This document shows, in pieces, positions 6,848 through 15,150 of a stretch of 19,970 nucleotides of DNA (within the stretch, counting starts at the first letter, position 1; each line of letters starts with the position of its first letter). The translations under genes were made by a program, and so were the position numbers. Source of the DNA: an uncultured Duganella sp. (GTDB taxonomy: Bacteria > Pseudomonadota > Gammaproteobacteria > Burkholderiales > Burkholderiaceae); the NCBI GenBank assembly GCA_946482635.1, contig CAMLSG010000086.1, positions 1 through 19,970 on the forward strand, written 5' to 3'. The notes beneath the pieces are model-generated. The model ran no database searches. It was given only the letters and a program-made list of their open reading frames with translations, and was not told the DNA's origin.

Positions 6848-8580
6848 TGTCCAAAATCATGCTTGATGGTGACCGGCTTCCTGGCGTCCACGGTGACTTT
6901 CTGGACATAGGCTGGGAAGTTGGGGTTCTCGAGGCGAACTTCATGGTCGCCCAATGGCAGCGTCAGTTTTTTCAAAGGCGGGGTGATGCCTTTCTGAACG
7001 CCGTCAACGTAGATTGTCGCCCACGGCTGCACAGCGATGCTGAGCGTGCCCGTAGTAGGCGCGGGGGCAGCGGCAGATGCTGCGCTGGCCGACGCAGCTT
7101 GCACAACCGGTGCCGCAGCAGGCGTGGCGCCGCCGTCGGCGGACGCGTTGGCACTGCTGCCGGCCACGGCAACCTGCGGCTCGGCCGCAGGCGTGCTGGC
7201 GGCAGCTACCGCGCTGGCCGATACCGCACTGGCCGGTGCTTCACCGCTTGCGCTGCTGGCCGCCTGCACCGGCGCGCTGGCCACTTCGGGCGCGGCCGGC
7301 TTGACCGGGCTGCCGTCGGCAAACCATGAGATGCCGACAACCAGCAATGCCAATGCGCAAAGGCCGCCGGCGATGACGTTGGTCGATGGGCGGGCACTGC
7401 GTGCCACCGGCATGGCCGGCTTGCTCGATTTGCTGCTGGTTTTGTTGCGGCTGGAGCGCTGCCCGGAATCGAACGGCGAACTTGCGCTCGGGCTGGAACT
7501 GGCGGCGGCATCGCCCGATGCCGACGCGCCCTTGTCGGCGTTGCGGGACGATCGAGGACGGTTGCGGCGCGGCGGCTCTGACTGCGCATTGGCAGCGCCG
7601 TCGGCGCCGGCATTCACGGCATCGGCCTCGCCAACGGTTGCGCCAGGCGCACTGCTGGTCTCGGCCGCCGGCGCCGCTGCCGCAGGCGCAGGTGCATCAA
7701 AGCCGATCAGCGCCGCAAATTCGGCGATCGATTGCGGGCGGATTTCGGGACGCACGGCCATGCCGCGGTCGATCGCTTCCAGGAACTGGTTGCTGTAGCC
7801 TTCGCGACCGCTGATGGCCAGCGGTTCGATCGGGTCGTTCAGCATGCGCGCCACCGCAGCCGGCGGCGCCTTGCCGGTGATCGCCGCGTACATCACGGCC
7901 GACAGCGAATAGATATCGGTCCACGGGCCCTGGCGCATCGACTCGTCGTCGGCATATTGCTCGACCGGCGCGAAGCCCGGCTTCAGGATCACGGTCAGCG
8001 ACTGCGCCATGTCCTGCACGATCTGGCGCGCGGCGCCGAAGTCCAGCAAGACCGGCTGGCCGTCGGGCTGGATCATGATGTTTTCCGGCGAAACGTCGCG
8101 GTGCAGGATCTTGGCCGCGTACAGCGCTTCCAGCGCGCCCAGCACCGGCTGCAGCAGGCGCTTCAGCCACGCTTCGTTCACCAGTTCCGGGTTGTCGCGC
8201 ACCACCGCCTTGAAAGTGCGGCCTTCGTAGTAGCGCATGGCCATGTAGGCCGTGCCGTGCGATTCCCAGAAGCGGTACACCTTGACCAGCGCCGGGTGGT
8301 CGAACTGGGCCAGCAGGCGCGCTTCGTTGATGAAGCTGCGCAGGCCGGCGCCGAAGGCTTCGGCGTGGCGCTTGGAGCGCACCGTCACCGTATGGTCGGT
8401 GGTGCGTGCGGCCAGCGCCGACGGCATGTATTCCTTGATTGCCACCGTGCGTTGCAGCGAGTGGTCGAAGGCGAGGTAGACGATGCCGAAACCGCCCTCC
8501 CCGATCACTTCGCGGATCTCGAATTCCGCGACGCGGGTGCCGATTGGCAGGCTGTTAGGCAGTTCGACTGCTTTGTTCAT
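6844..8580 (-). CDS. Membrane Ser/Thr protein kinase with PEGA domain (PpkA-like)
   Basis: 578 residues. The cytoplasmic kinase domain (about 18-300) has the glycine loop GEGGFG (27-32), catalytic Lys49 in VAIKEY, HRDVSPEN (160-167) with HRD, and DFG (180-182), so it looks active. A low-complexity Ala/Ser/Pro linker with a basic stretch follows, then one transmembrane helix (GGLCALALLVVGISWF, near 410). A second Ala-rich linker reaches a C-terminal PEGA domain (TGTLSIAVQPWATIYVDGVQ, then LPLGDHEVRLENPNFPAYVQ) outside the membrane. In type VI clusters such kinases phosphorylate the FHA protein. It overlaps the phosphatase stop and the lipoprotein start by 4 bp each. Confidence 0.92.
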   Translation of the reverse strand: MNKAVELPNSLPIGTRVAEFEIREVIGEGGFGIVYLAFDHSLQRTVAIKEYMPSALAARTTDHTVTVRSKRHAEAFGAGLRSFINEARLLAQFDHPALVKVYRFWESHGTAYMAMRYYEGRTFKAVVRDNPELVNEAWLKRLLQPVLGALEALYAAKILHRDVSPENIMIQPDGQPVLLDFGAARQIVQDMAQSLTVILKPGFAPVEQYADDESMRQGPWTDIYSLSAVMYAAITGKAPPAAVARMLNDPIEPLAISGREGYSNQFLEAIDRGMAVRPEIRPQSIAEFAALIGFDAPAPAAAAPAAETSSAPGATVGEADAVNAGADGAANAQSEPPRRNRPRSSRNADKGASASGDAAASSSPSASSPFDSGQRSSRNKTSSKSSKPAMPVARSARPSTNVIAGGLCALALLVVGISWFADGSPVKPAAPEVASAPVQAASSASGEAPASAVSASAVAAASTPAAEPQVAVAGSSANASADGGATPAAAPVVQAASASAASAAAPAPTTGTLSIAVQPWATIYVDGVQKGITPPLKKLTLPLGDHEVRLENPNFPAYVQKVTVDARKPVTIKHDFGQ

Positions 8581-9347
8581 GGAGCTTCACCGATAAAGAT
8601 TGCCTGCGCGCTGAAATTATCGCGGGCCTTGTGCACCAGGCCCGCGCGCTCGTCGGCCAGGGTGCAGATGGCGGTCAGCCATTCCTGCGCGCTGCCCGCT
8701 TTCGCCAGCAACAACTCCATCTGCGGCTCGGCGACCCATTCCCACAGGCCGTCGGTGCAGATCAAAATCGCATCGCCCGTGCGCAGCGCCATTGGCGGCA
8801 TCACGGACGGCAGCACCTCATTTTCAGTGCCAATAGCAGCATACAGCACATTGCGCTTGGGATGGCTGCGCGGATCGGCGCCTGCGGCCAGGCCGGCGTC
8901 GATCATCTGCTGCACCATGCTGTGGTCGCGCGTTGCATGCAGCAAGCGGCCACGGCGGAACAGGTAGATGCGGGTGTCGCCCATATGCGCCCATGTGGCC
9001 TGGGCCCCGGCACGGTCGACCAGCGCCAGCGCCACGGTGGCGCTCATGCCTTGCAACGAAGGACGTTCCCGCTTGCTGCGAGCGACGGCAATCGCCGCTT
9101 CCGCCACCATGGCTGGCGTGGCATCGGCACTGAAGCCGGGATGCTCGCCGAAGTTGGACAAGACCGCCTGCACCACCACCTGGGAAGCGATTTCTCCGCC
9201 CTCGTGGCCGCCTGCGCCGTCGGAGACGACGAAGCACGCCAGTTCACCGCGCTCGGCACGGCCAATGGCATCCTGGTTGGATGCACGTCCGCCGACGGAG
9301 GACACCTCCGCGACGCTGAGCGCAATGCGCTGGGGCATATCGGCCAT
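8577..9347 (-). CDS. PP2C-family Ser/Thr phosphatase (PppA/Stp-like)
   Basis: 256 residues, soluble, metal-dependent phosphatase. Signature stretches: GGRASNQDAIG near residue 20, VVSDGAGGHEGGEIAS (the DGxGGH metal site), ATWAHMGDTRIYLFRRGRL, TRDHSMVQQMI, and ICTDGLWEWV near residue 200. The D-x-x-G metal aspartates are all in place. The ATG at 9347 follows AACAGGAGTCAGCC, a good ribosome site with AGGAG. It lies between the TagH-like gene (13 bp upstream) and the kinase (4-bp overlap). By analogy with PppA it probably reverses the kinase. Confidence 0.94.
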   Translation of the reverse strand: MADMPQRIALSVAEVSSVGGRASNQDAIGRAERGELACFVVSDGAGGHEGGEIASQVVVQAVLSNFGEHPGFSADATPAMVAEAAIAVARSKRERPSLQGMSATVALALVDRAGAQATWAHMGDTRIYLFRRGRLLHATRDHSMVQQMIDAGLAAGADPRSHPKRNVLYAAIGTENEVLPSVMPPMALRTGDAILICTDGLWEWVAEPQMELLLAKAGSAQEWLTAICTLADERAGLVHKARDNFSAQAIFIGEAP

Positions 9348-9359
9348 GGCTGACTCCTG

Positions 9360-9962
9360 TTATTCCATCTCGTCCTGGCGGCGCTCGTAGGCGCTCAGGA
9401 AAGCATCGCCCAGCGTCGCGTTGAAATCGGAAGCGGTCGCCTTGGCCAGGGCCGCGTGCTTAGCGCGGTAGCTGTCCCACAGGGCTGCCTTGCGCGCCAT
9501 CGGCAGCACGGTGCCCAGTACGCTGCGCTTCTGCTGCTCCTCAATGGCCTGTGGCGAGATGCGCGCCAGCCCTTCCGCGACGGCGCCTTCCATGCCGGCC
9601 TTCACGCATTTCTGGTGGGCGGACAGGTCGGCGAAGGCATCTTCCAGTGCTTCCACCGGGCCCATGAAGCCAGGCATTTTCTTGCGCAGCATCTGGGTCT
9701 TGGCGGCCTGGCTGTCAGGCAGGAATTTCAGGGGATTGTTGTTGCGCACGACGACGACAGTCGCGTCGGCGTGGATATTGCGCTTGAGCTCAGCGCGATT
9801 CAGCAGCAGGCTATGCGCGCCGCTGATCGAAGTGCCGACCAGTTTTCCCAGCATTTCCATGAATTCTGGCGTGAGTTGCCAGTTCGGTTGCACCCCTGCG
9901 CCGCGCTGGAAAGCGGCCATCAGGGCATCTGCAGTGTGGTGTTCGGTCGAAGTTTCAAGCAT
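9360..9962 (-). CDS. Stand-alone TagH C-terminal (T6SS FHA_C) domain protein
   Basis: 200 residues that match, over nearly the whole length, the C-terminal domain of the type VI protein TagH/Fha: FMEMLGKLVGTSISGAHSLL, LNRAELKRNI, VVVRNNNPLKFLPDS, FMGPVEALEDAFADLSAHQK and ALWDSYRAKHAAL. The usual N-terminal FHA (phosphothreonine-binding) domain is absent; only about 25 residues precede the domain. The ATG at 9962 has GGAGAT eight bases upstream. It is the first gene of the tagH-like, phosphatase, kinase, lipoprotein operon. Family assigned by eye; the absence of FHA is seen directly. Confidence 0.87.
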   Translation of the reverse strand: MLETSTEHHTADALMAAFQRGAGVQPNWQLTPEFMEMLGKLVGTSISGAHSLLLNRAELKRNIHADATVVVVRNNNPLKFLPDSQAAKTQMLRKKMPGFMGPVEALEDAFADLSAHQKCVKAGMEGAVAEGLARISPQAIEEQQKRSVLGTVLPMARKAALWDSYRAKHAALAKATASDFNATLGDAFLSAYERRQDEME

Positions 9963-10016
9963 GAGGGATCTCCTATCCCCCGTAGCGTAGCAAAAATGAT
10001 GCCAGTGCGTAACTAC

Positions 10017-10802
10017 TCAATGTGTATCGTGCGCGCTTCCGGTCAGGAATAGCACAATTACAACACCAAGTGCAATTAAGAAAACTTGCGGGATGGTTTC
10101 ACGCATGGTCGCGCGGCGCTGCATCTGCGGCATCAGGTCGCTGACCGCGATGTAGATGAAGCCCGAGGAGGCAAACACCAGCACGAAGGGAATCAGGTTG
10201 GTGGCCTTGTCCAGCGTGTAGTAGCCCAGCACGCCGCCCGCCACGGACAGCAGGCTGCACAGCAGGTTGTAGACATAGGCGCGCGTGCGCGAGAAGCCGG
10301 CATTGAGCAGCACGATGAAATCGCCGATTTCCTGCGGGATTTCGTGGGCGATGATGGCCACGCCGGTGACGATACCCAGCTGCGGATTGGCCAGGAAGGC
10401 TGCCGCGATCAGGATGCCGTCTGTGAAGTTGTGCATGCCGTCGCCCAGCAGGATCATCCAGCCGGCGCGGCCCGCTTCGGCCTTGTCGTGGCCATGGTGG
10501 TGATGGTGGCCGTCGTGCTCGTGGTGATGCGAGTGGCGCAGGATTGCCAGTTTTTCAAGCAGGAAGAAGGCCAGCAGGCCGGCCAGCAAGGCGCCGAACA
10601 GGTGGCGCGGGTCGGTGCCCGACTCGAAGGCTTCCGGCAGGGCATGCAGCAGCGAAGTGGACAGCATGATGCCGACCGACAGGCTGACCATCTTCTCGAC
10701 CACCTTCGACAGCAGGGCGAACGAAAACACCGCCGCTGCCGTAATACTGGCAACGCCGGCAATCGTGGTGGCCAGCAGGATCGAGGTCAGGACGGGGTCT
10801 AT
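10017..10802 (-). CDS. ZIP-family metal (zinc) transporter, apparent ATA start
   Basis: Inner-membrane transporter of about 261 residues, most likely for Zn or a related divalent metal. Signatures: a His-rich loop (HSHHHEHDGHHHHHGHD) between helices 3 and 4, MHNFTDGILIAAAF (helix 4), AHEIPQEIGDFIVLLNAG (helix 5), and a C-terminal helix near the stop. The frame is open upstream of the first canonical start (GTG at 10730) and encodes DPVLTSILLATTIAGVASI, the expected first helix, back to ATA at 10800-10802, which has AAGGAAG four bases before it. No ATG, GTG or TTG occurs between that ATA and the in-frame TAA further upstream. I therefore annotate from the ATA; with GTG the first helix would be lost. 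Confidence 0.85.
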   Translation of the reverse strand: MDPVLTSILLATTIAGVASITAAAVFSFALLSKVVEKMVSLSVGIMLSTSLLHALPEAFESGTDPRHLFGALLAGLLAFFLLEKLAILRHSHHHEHDGHHHHHGHDKAEAGRAGWMILLGDGMHNFTDGILIAAAFLANPQLGIVTGVAIIAHEIPQEIGDFIVLLNAGFSRTRAYVYNLLCSLLSVAGGVLGYYTLDKATNLIPFVLVFASSGFIYIAVSDLMPQMQRRATMRETIPQVFLIALGVVIVLFLTGSAHDTH

Positions 10803-10860
10803 GGCGCTTCCTTCGCGTGCAAACCGGGCATTTTACCGCCCAGCCGCATTTTTCGCTAAC

Positions 10861-11745
10861 TCAGGCTACGCCGTTGGCCTTGAACCAGGCCAGGGCGCGC
10901 TGCCAGCCGTCTTTTGCGGCTTCCGGATCGTAGCCGGGACGGTAATCGGCATAGAAGCCGTGCGGAGCTTCCGGGTAGACGTGGATCTGCGACTTGCCGT
11001 TGCCCTGGGCCAGGGCGGCGCGCATCTGCTCCACGGTGTCGAGCGGGATGCCCTGGTCTTTGCCGCCATACAGGCCGAGCACCGGCGGCTTCAAGGCAGC
11101 CGCGATGTCGACCGGCAGAATCGGCCAGGCAGCCGTGCGCTCGCCGACCAGACGCCCATACCAGGCGACGCCGGCCTTGATTTTCGGGTTGTGGTGGCTG
11201 TACAGCCAGGTAATGCGGCCGCCGTAGCAAAAACCGGTAATGCCCAGCCGATTGGTGTCTGCGCCGTAAGTGCGCGCCCACTCCACCACCCCGTCAAGAT
11301 CGCGCATCACCTGCGCGTCCTCGGTCTTGCGGATGATGTTGGCCATGAGCTCGGCGATCGCTTGCTCGCGGGTGGCATCGCCCTGGCGCACGAACAGGTC
11401 GGGCGCCAGCGCCAGGTAGCCGGCCTTGGCGAAGCGGCGGGCGACGTCGGCAATGTGCTCGTGCACGCCGAAGATTTCCGAAATAACAAGGATGACGGGG
11501 AGCCGGGTCCGGCCTTCCGGGTGGGCGAGGTAGACCGGGACCGTCTGGCCATCCACCTTGATATGGATGGTGCGGGCGGTCAGGCCCTGGCTGTCGGTGC
11601 TGATCACGGTTTGCGCCTGCACAGGCAGCGTCGCCGCCGCGAAACCGGTGCCGATGGCGGCCTTGATGAAGTCGCGGCGATCGACACAGGAGGCCTGGCC
11701 GATTAATGCCAAAGCGTCATCTTGCAAATCTTTTATTGTTGTCAT
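10861..11745 (-). CDS. Dienelactone hydrolase family protein, Tat-exported
   Basis: Alpha/beta hydrolase of 294 residues. The catalytic triad of the family is visible: Cys173 in GFCYGG, Asp230 in YGGKDQGIP, His262 in PEAPHGFY; Glu90 in VISEIFGVHEH is the glutamate that partners the cysteine. The N-terminus carries a twin-arginine motif (RRDFIKA, 23-29) followed by a hydrophobic segment and PVQAQ, so the folded enzyme is probably sent to the periplasm. Substrate unknown. Start taken at ATG 11745; longer in-frame starts up to 11856 would run through the palindrome and displace the Tat motif further inward. Lies 82 bp downstream of polA on the same strand. Confidence 0.9.
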   Translation of the reverse strand: MTTIKDLQDDALALIGQASCVDRRDFIKAAIGTGFAAATLPVQAQTVISTDSQGLTARTIHIKVDGQTVPVYLAHPEGRTRLPVILVISEIFGVHEHIADVARRFAKAGYLALAPDLFVRQGDATREQAIAELMANIIRKTEDAQVMRDLDGVVEWARTYGADTNRLGITGFCYGGRITWLYSHHNPKIKAGVAWYGRLVGERTAAWPILPVDIAAALKPPVLGLYGGKDQGIPLDTVEQMRAALAQGNGKSQIHVYPEAPHGFYADYRPGYDPEAAKDGWQRALAWFKANGVA

Positions 11746-11780
11746 TTCAAGTAAGTTGACAAGGTTTGTCGGGACCTGCT

Positions 11781-11812
11781 GCCAAAATTTGTCAGCACTG
11801 ACAAATTTTGGC
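11781..11812. promoter_or_regulatory. Perfect 32-bp palindrome upstream of the hydrolase gene
   Basis: GCCAAAATTTGTCAG (11781-11795), two bases CA, and CTGACAAATTTTGGC (11798-11812): 15-bp perfect arms, 36 bp upstream of the hydrolase ATG and 15 bp past the polA stop. A further GACAAA...TTGTC pair lies closer to the gene. The AT-rich stem and lack of a trailing T-run argue for an operator or dyad binding site rather than an intrinsic terminator. Confidence 0.7.
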
Positions 11813-11827
11813 GCTTGCCGGGCCGAT

Positions 11828-14581
11828 TCAGTGCGCCTCTTCCCAATTACAGCCAACGCCGACTTCCGCCACCAGCGGCACCTTGAGCTCCGCCACGCCC
11901 GACATCAGCTTCGGCAGCATGTCCTTGACCAGGGCCAGTTCGGCGTCCGGCACTTCCAGCACCAGTTCGTCGTGCACCTGCATGATCATCTTGGTTGCCA
12001 GCCCTTCACGCTCGAGCCAGTCCTGCACCGCGATCATTGCCAGTTTGATCAGGTCGGCCGCCGTACCCTGCATCGGCGCATTGATCGCCGCACGCTCGGC
12101 GCCCTGGCGGCGCGGGCCGTTTGGCGAATTGATTTCCGGCAGCCACAGGCGGCGGCCGAACACGGTCTGCACATAGCCGCGCGCCTTGGCTTCGGCACGG
12201 GTTTCGTCCATATAGCGCTTGACGCCGGAGAAACGGGCGAAATAGCGGTCGATATAGTTCTGCGCGGCGGTACGGTCGATGCCCAGGTTGGCCGCCAGGC
12301 CGAAGGCGCTCATGCCGTAGATCAGGCCAAAGTTGATGACCTTGGCGTAGCGGCGCTGTTCCGGCTGCACGTCGGCCGGCGCCACGCCGAAGATTTCGGC
12401 GGCGGTGGCGCGGTGGATGTCCTCGCCTTCCGCGAAGGCGCGCAGCATCGCCTCGTCGCCCGAGATATGGGCCATGATGCGCAGCTCGATCTGCGAATAG
12501 TCGGCCGACACGATGTGCGCGCCGGGCGGCGCGATAAACGCTTCACGGATGCGGCGGCCTTCGGCGGTACGCACCGGGATGTTCTGCAGGTTCGGGTCGT
12601 TCGATGCCAGGCGGCCGGTGATCGCCACCGCTTGCGCGTAATTGGTGTGCACGCGGCCGGTGAGCTTGTTGATCATCTTCGGCAGCTTGTCGGTATAGGT
12701 CGACTTGAGCTTGGCCATGCCGCGGTATTCGAGCAGCACTTTCGGCAGCGGATAGTCTTCGGCCAGCTTTTGCAGCACTTCTTCGTCGGTGGACGGCGCG
12801 CCGCTCGGGGTCTTTTTCACCACCGGCAGTTCCAGCTTGGTGAAGAAGATCTCGCCGATCTGCTTTGGCGAACCAAGGTTGAAAGGCTGCCCGGCCAGCT
12901 CATAGGCTTTCTGTTCCAGCTCCAGGATGCGCGCGCCCAGTTCGTTGGACTGGGTCGCCAGCAGGCCGGCGTCAATCAGCACGCCATTGCGCTCGATCTT
13001 CTGCAGCACCACGGCGGTCGGCAGCTCGATGGTGTTGTAGATGCGGGTCAGGCCTTCGTCTCCCGAGACGTGGCCATGCATGGCCAGGTGCAGGCGCAGC
13101 GTGATGTCGGCGTCTTCCGCCGCGTACTCGGTGGCGCGGCCGATTTCAACCTGGTCGAAGCCGATCTGGCTGGCGCCCTTGCCGCACACTTCTTCGTAAG
13201 CGATGGTCTTATGGTTCAGGTGGCGCAGCGCCAGGCTGTCCATATCGTGGGTGCGGTGCGATTCGAACACATACGACTGCAGCAGCGTATCGTGCACGAT
13301 GCCGCGCAGGGTCACGCCATGGTTGGCAAAGACGTGCGCGTCGTATTTCAGGTTCTGGCCCAGCTTCGGCTTGGAGCCGTCTTCCAGCCAAGGCTTCAGC
13401 TTGGACAGCACCCAGTCGCGCTGCAGCTGCTGCGGCGCGTCCGGATAGCGGTGCGCCAGCGGGATGTAGCAGGCGATGCCCGGCTCGGTGGACAGCGAGA
13501 TGCCCACCATCTCGGCCAGCATCGGTTCCAGCGAAGTGGTTTCGGTATCGAGCGCAGTCAGCGCAGCGGCGTCGATGCGCGCGATCCATGCTTCCAGTTG
13601 CTCTTCGGTCAGCACGGTCTCGTAGCTGATGGTCGCTGGCGGCGCGGCAAACAGGTCGGCGGTGGCGCCCGGTGCCGGCGCGGCAGCGGCCGCGCTGCCC
13701 GGCGCCGGTGCTGCCGGAGTCAGGCCGGACAGCTCGCGCAGCAAAGTCTTGAAGCCGTACTTGGTGAAGAAGGCGATCAACTGCTCGCGGTCTTCGTCCT
13801 TGGCGCCGAGCGACTCGGAAATCGACATCATGTGCGCCGACAGGTCGCAATCGGTCTTCACGGTAATCAGCTCACGGCCTTTCGGCAGCCATTCCAGCGC
13901 CGCGCGCAGGTTGCCGCCCACCACGCCGCCGATCTTGTCGGCGTTTTCCATGATGCCGGCCAGGCTGTCGTATTCCTGCAGCCACTTCAACGCCGTTTTC
14001 GGGCCGCACTTGGCCACGCCCGGCACGTTGTCGACGGTATCGCCGATCAGGGTCAGGTAATCGATGATGCGGTTCGGCGGCACGCCAAATTTGGCCAGCA
14101 CGCCCGCCTCGTCCAGCTTTTCATTGGTCATGGTGTTGATCAGCATGACTTTCGGCGTGACCAGCTGCGCCAGGTCCTTGTCGCCGGTGGAGATCACCAC
14201 GTCCAGGCCAGCCTGTTCGGCCTGCACCGACAGGGTGCCGATCACGTCGTCCGCTTCCACGCCCTCCACCATCAGGATCGGCCAGCCCATGGCGCGCACC
14301 GCCTCGTGGATAGGCTCGATCTGCAGGCGCAGGTCATCCGGCATCGGCGCGCGGGTCGCCTTATAGTCGGGATACATATCGTCCCGGAAGGTCTTGCCCT
14401 TGGCGTCGAAGACGCAGGCAATGTAGGCAGCCGGGAAATCGGCGCGCAAGCGGCGCAGCATATTGACCATGCCGTGCATGGCGCCGGTGGGATAGCCTTC
14501 GGCGCTGCGCAGGTCAGGCAAGGCGTGGAAGGCACGGTACAGGTAGCTGGAACCATCGACCAGCAACAGGGTCTTTTGCAT
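11828..14581 (-). CDS. polA: DNA polymerase I
   Basis: 917 residues, full length for the family. Fills gaps and removes RNA primers in replication and repair. The N-terminal 5'-3' exonuclease (about 1-290) begins LLVDGSSYLYRAFHALP and has the DDVIGTL and STGDKDLAQLV stretches. A proofreading-type domain (near 340-500) keeps DTETTS, suggesting 3'-5' activity. The polymerase domain has motif A DYSQIELRIMAHISGDEAM, motif B RRYAKVINFGLIYGMSAFG and motif C QVHDELVLEVP. No clear ribosome site precedes the ATG. An extended -10 (TGCGATAAT on the minus strand, near 14614-14622) is a plausible promoter. Divergent from the DUF2782 gene. Confidence 0.98.
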   Translation of the reverse strand: MQKTLLLVDGSSYLYRAFHALPDLRSAEGYPTGAMHGMVNMLRRLRADFPAAYIACVFDAKGKTFRDDMYPDYKATRAPMPDDLRLQIEPIHEAVRAMGWPILMVEGVEADDVIGTLSVQAEQAGLDVVISTGDKDLAQLVTPKVMLINTMTNEKLDEAGVLAKFGVPPNRIIDYLTLIGDTVDNVPGVAKCGPKTALKWLQEYDSLAGIMENADKIGGVVGGNLRAALEWLPKGRELITVKTDCDLSAHMMSISESLGAKDEDREQLIAFFTKYGFKTLLRELSGLTPAAPAPGSAAAAAPAPGATADLFAAPPATISYETVLTEEQLEAWIARIDAAALTALDTETTSLEPMLAEMVGISLSTEPGIACYIPLAHRYPDAPQQLQRDWVLSKLKPWLEDGSKPKLGQNLKYDAHVFANHGVTLRGIVHDTLLQSYVFESHRTHDMDSLALRHLNHKTIAYEEVCGKGASQIGFDQVEIGRATEYAAEDADITLRLHLAMHGHVSGDEGLTRIYNTIELPTAVVLQKIERNGVLIDAGLLATQSNELGARILELEQKAYELAGQPFNLGSPKQIGEIFFTKLELPVVKKTPSGAPSTDEEVLQKLAEDYPLPKVLLEYRGMAKLKSTYTDKLPKMINKLTGRVHTNYAQAVAITGRLASNDPNLQNIPVRTAEGRRIREAFIAPPGAHIVSADYSQIELRIMAHISGDEAMLRAFAEGEDIHRATAAEIFGVAPADVQPEQRRYAKVINFGLIYGMSAFGLAANLGIDRTAAQNYIDRYFARFSGVKRYMDETRAEAKARGYVQTVFGRRLWLPEINSPNGPRRQGAERAAINAPMQGTAADLIKLAMIAVQDWLEREGLATKMIMQVHDELVLEVPDAELALVKDMLPKLMSGVAELKVPLVAEVGVGCNWEEAH

Positions 14582-14690
14582 AGCGGGGGAGTGGTGTAAA
14601 TCTCAATATTCCATTATCGCAGAGTTTTACAACGGGACAGGAGGGCATTTGATACAATGGTTAAACCAATAAATTGAACGAAATCCCATC

Positions 14691-15110
14691 ATGCGCGCCC
14701 AAACTTCCTGGCTTGCCCTCCCCCTGATCCTGCTGGCTACCGGCGCCCTGGCGCAGTCTGCCCCGCCCCAGCCGCAGCAACTGGAACGCATCGAGGAAGT
14801 GGACAATCCGGTCACCGTCACGGCCAAGCCGAGCACTCAGACCAAGATTGTGGAAAAGCGCGAAGGTGGCCGCGTGACCGAAGCCAAGGTCAACAGCGGC
14901 GGAAGCACGTATACCGTCAAGCCGAATACCCCGGCTGGCAGCGCACTGCCCGGCGATGCAGCCGGCTCGGCCAATCGTGGCCCGCAGTGGACTGTGCTGG
15001 AGTTCGACCTCCTCAGCAAGAAGAAGAAACGCTCTGCCGAGGAAGCGGAAAAGGAAGACGGCCCGCCGCCACCTCCTCCGCCAGCCCAGCCGGCCGCGTC
15101 GACGAAGTAA
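14691..15110 (+). CDS. DUF2782 family exported protein
   Basis: 139 residues, function unknown. N-terminal signal peptide [22 protein letters not shown] with likely cleavage after ALA, so the product is periplasmic or outer-membrane associated. The central part ([39 protein letters not shown]) resembles DUF2782, a small family found beside polA and thrB in betaproteobacteria. The C-terminal third is Lys/Glu-rich and then Pro-rich (seven prolines), atypical and probably disordered. An ACGAAA precedes the ATG but no strong ribosome site; a TACAAT hexamer at 14654-14659 is a candidate -10. Followed by thrB after 40 bp. Confidence 0.8.
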   Translation: MRAQTSWLALPLILLATGALAQSAPPQPQQLERIEEVDNPVTVTAKPSTQTKIVEKREGGRVTEAKVNSGGSTYTVKPNTPAGSALPGDAAGSANRGPQWTVLEFDLLSKKKKRSAEEAEKEDGPPPPPPPAQPAASTK

Positions 15111-15150
15111 GCAAGCGCGCGCCCCGTACGAACACTTAACCTGGTTTCTC

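Noticed and set aside
11558..14599. 1013-codon plus-strand frame opposite polA
   Set aside because: No family pattern; His/Gln/Arg-rich antisense shadow of polA, whose motifs are unambiguous on the minus strand.
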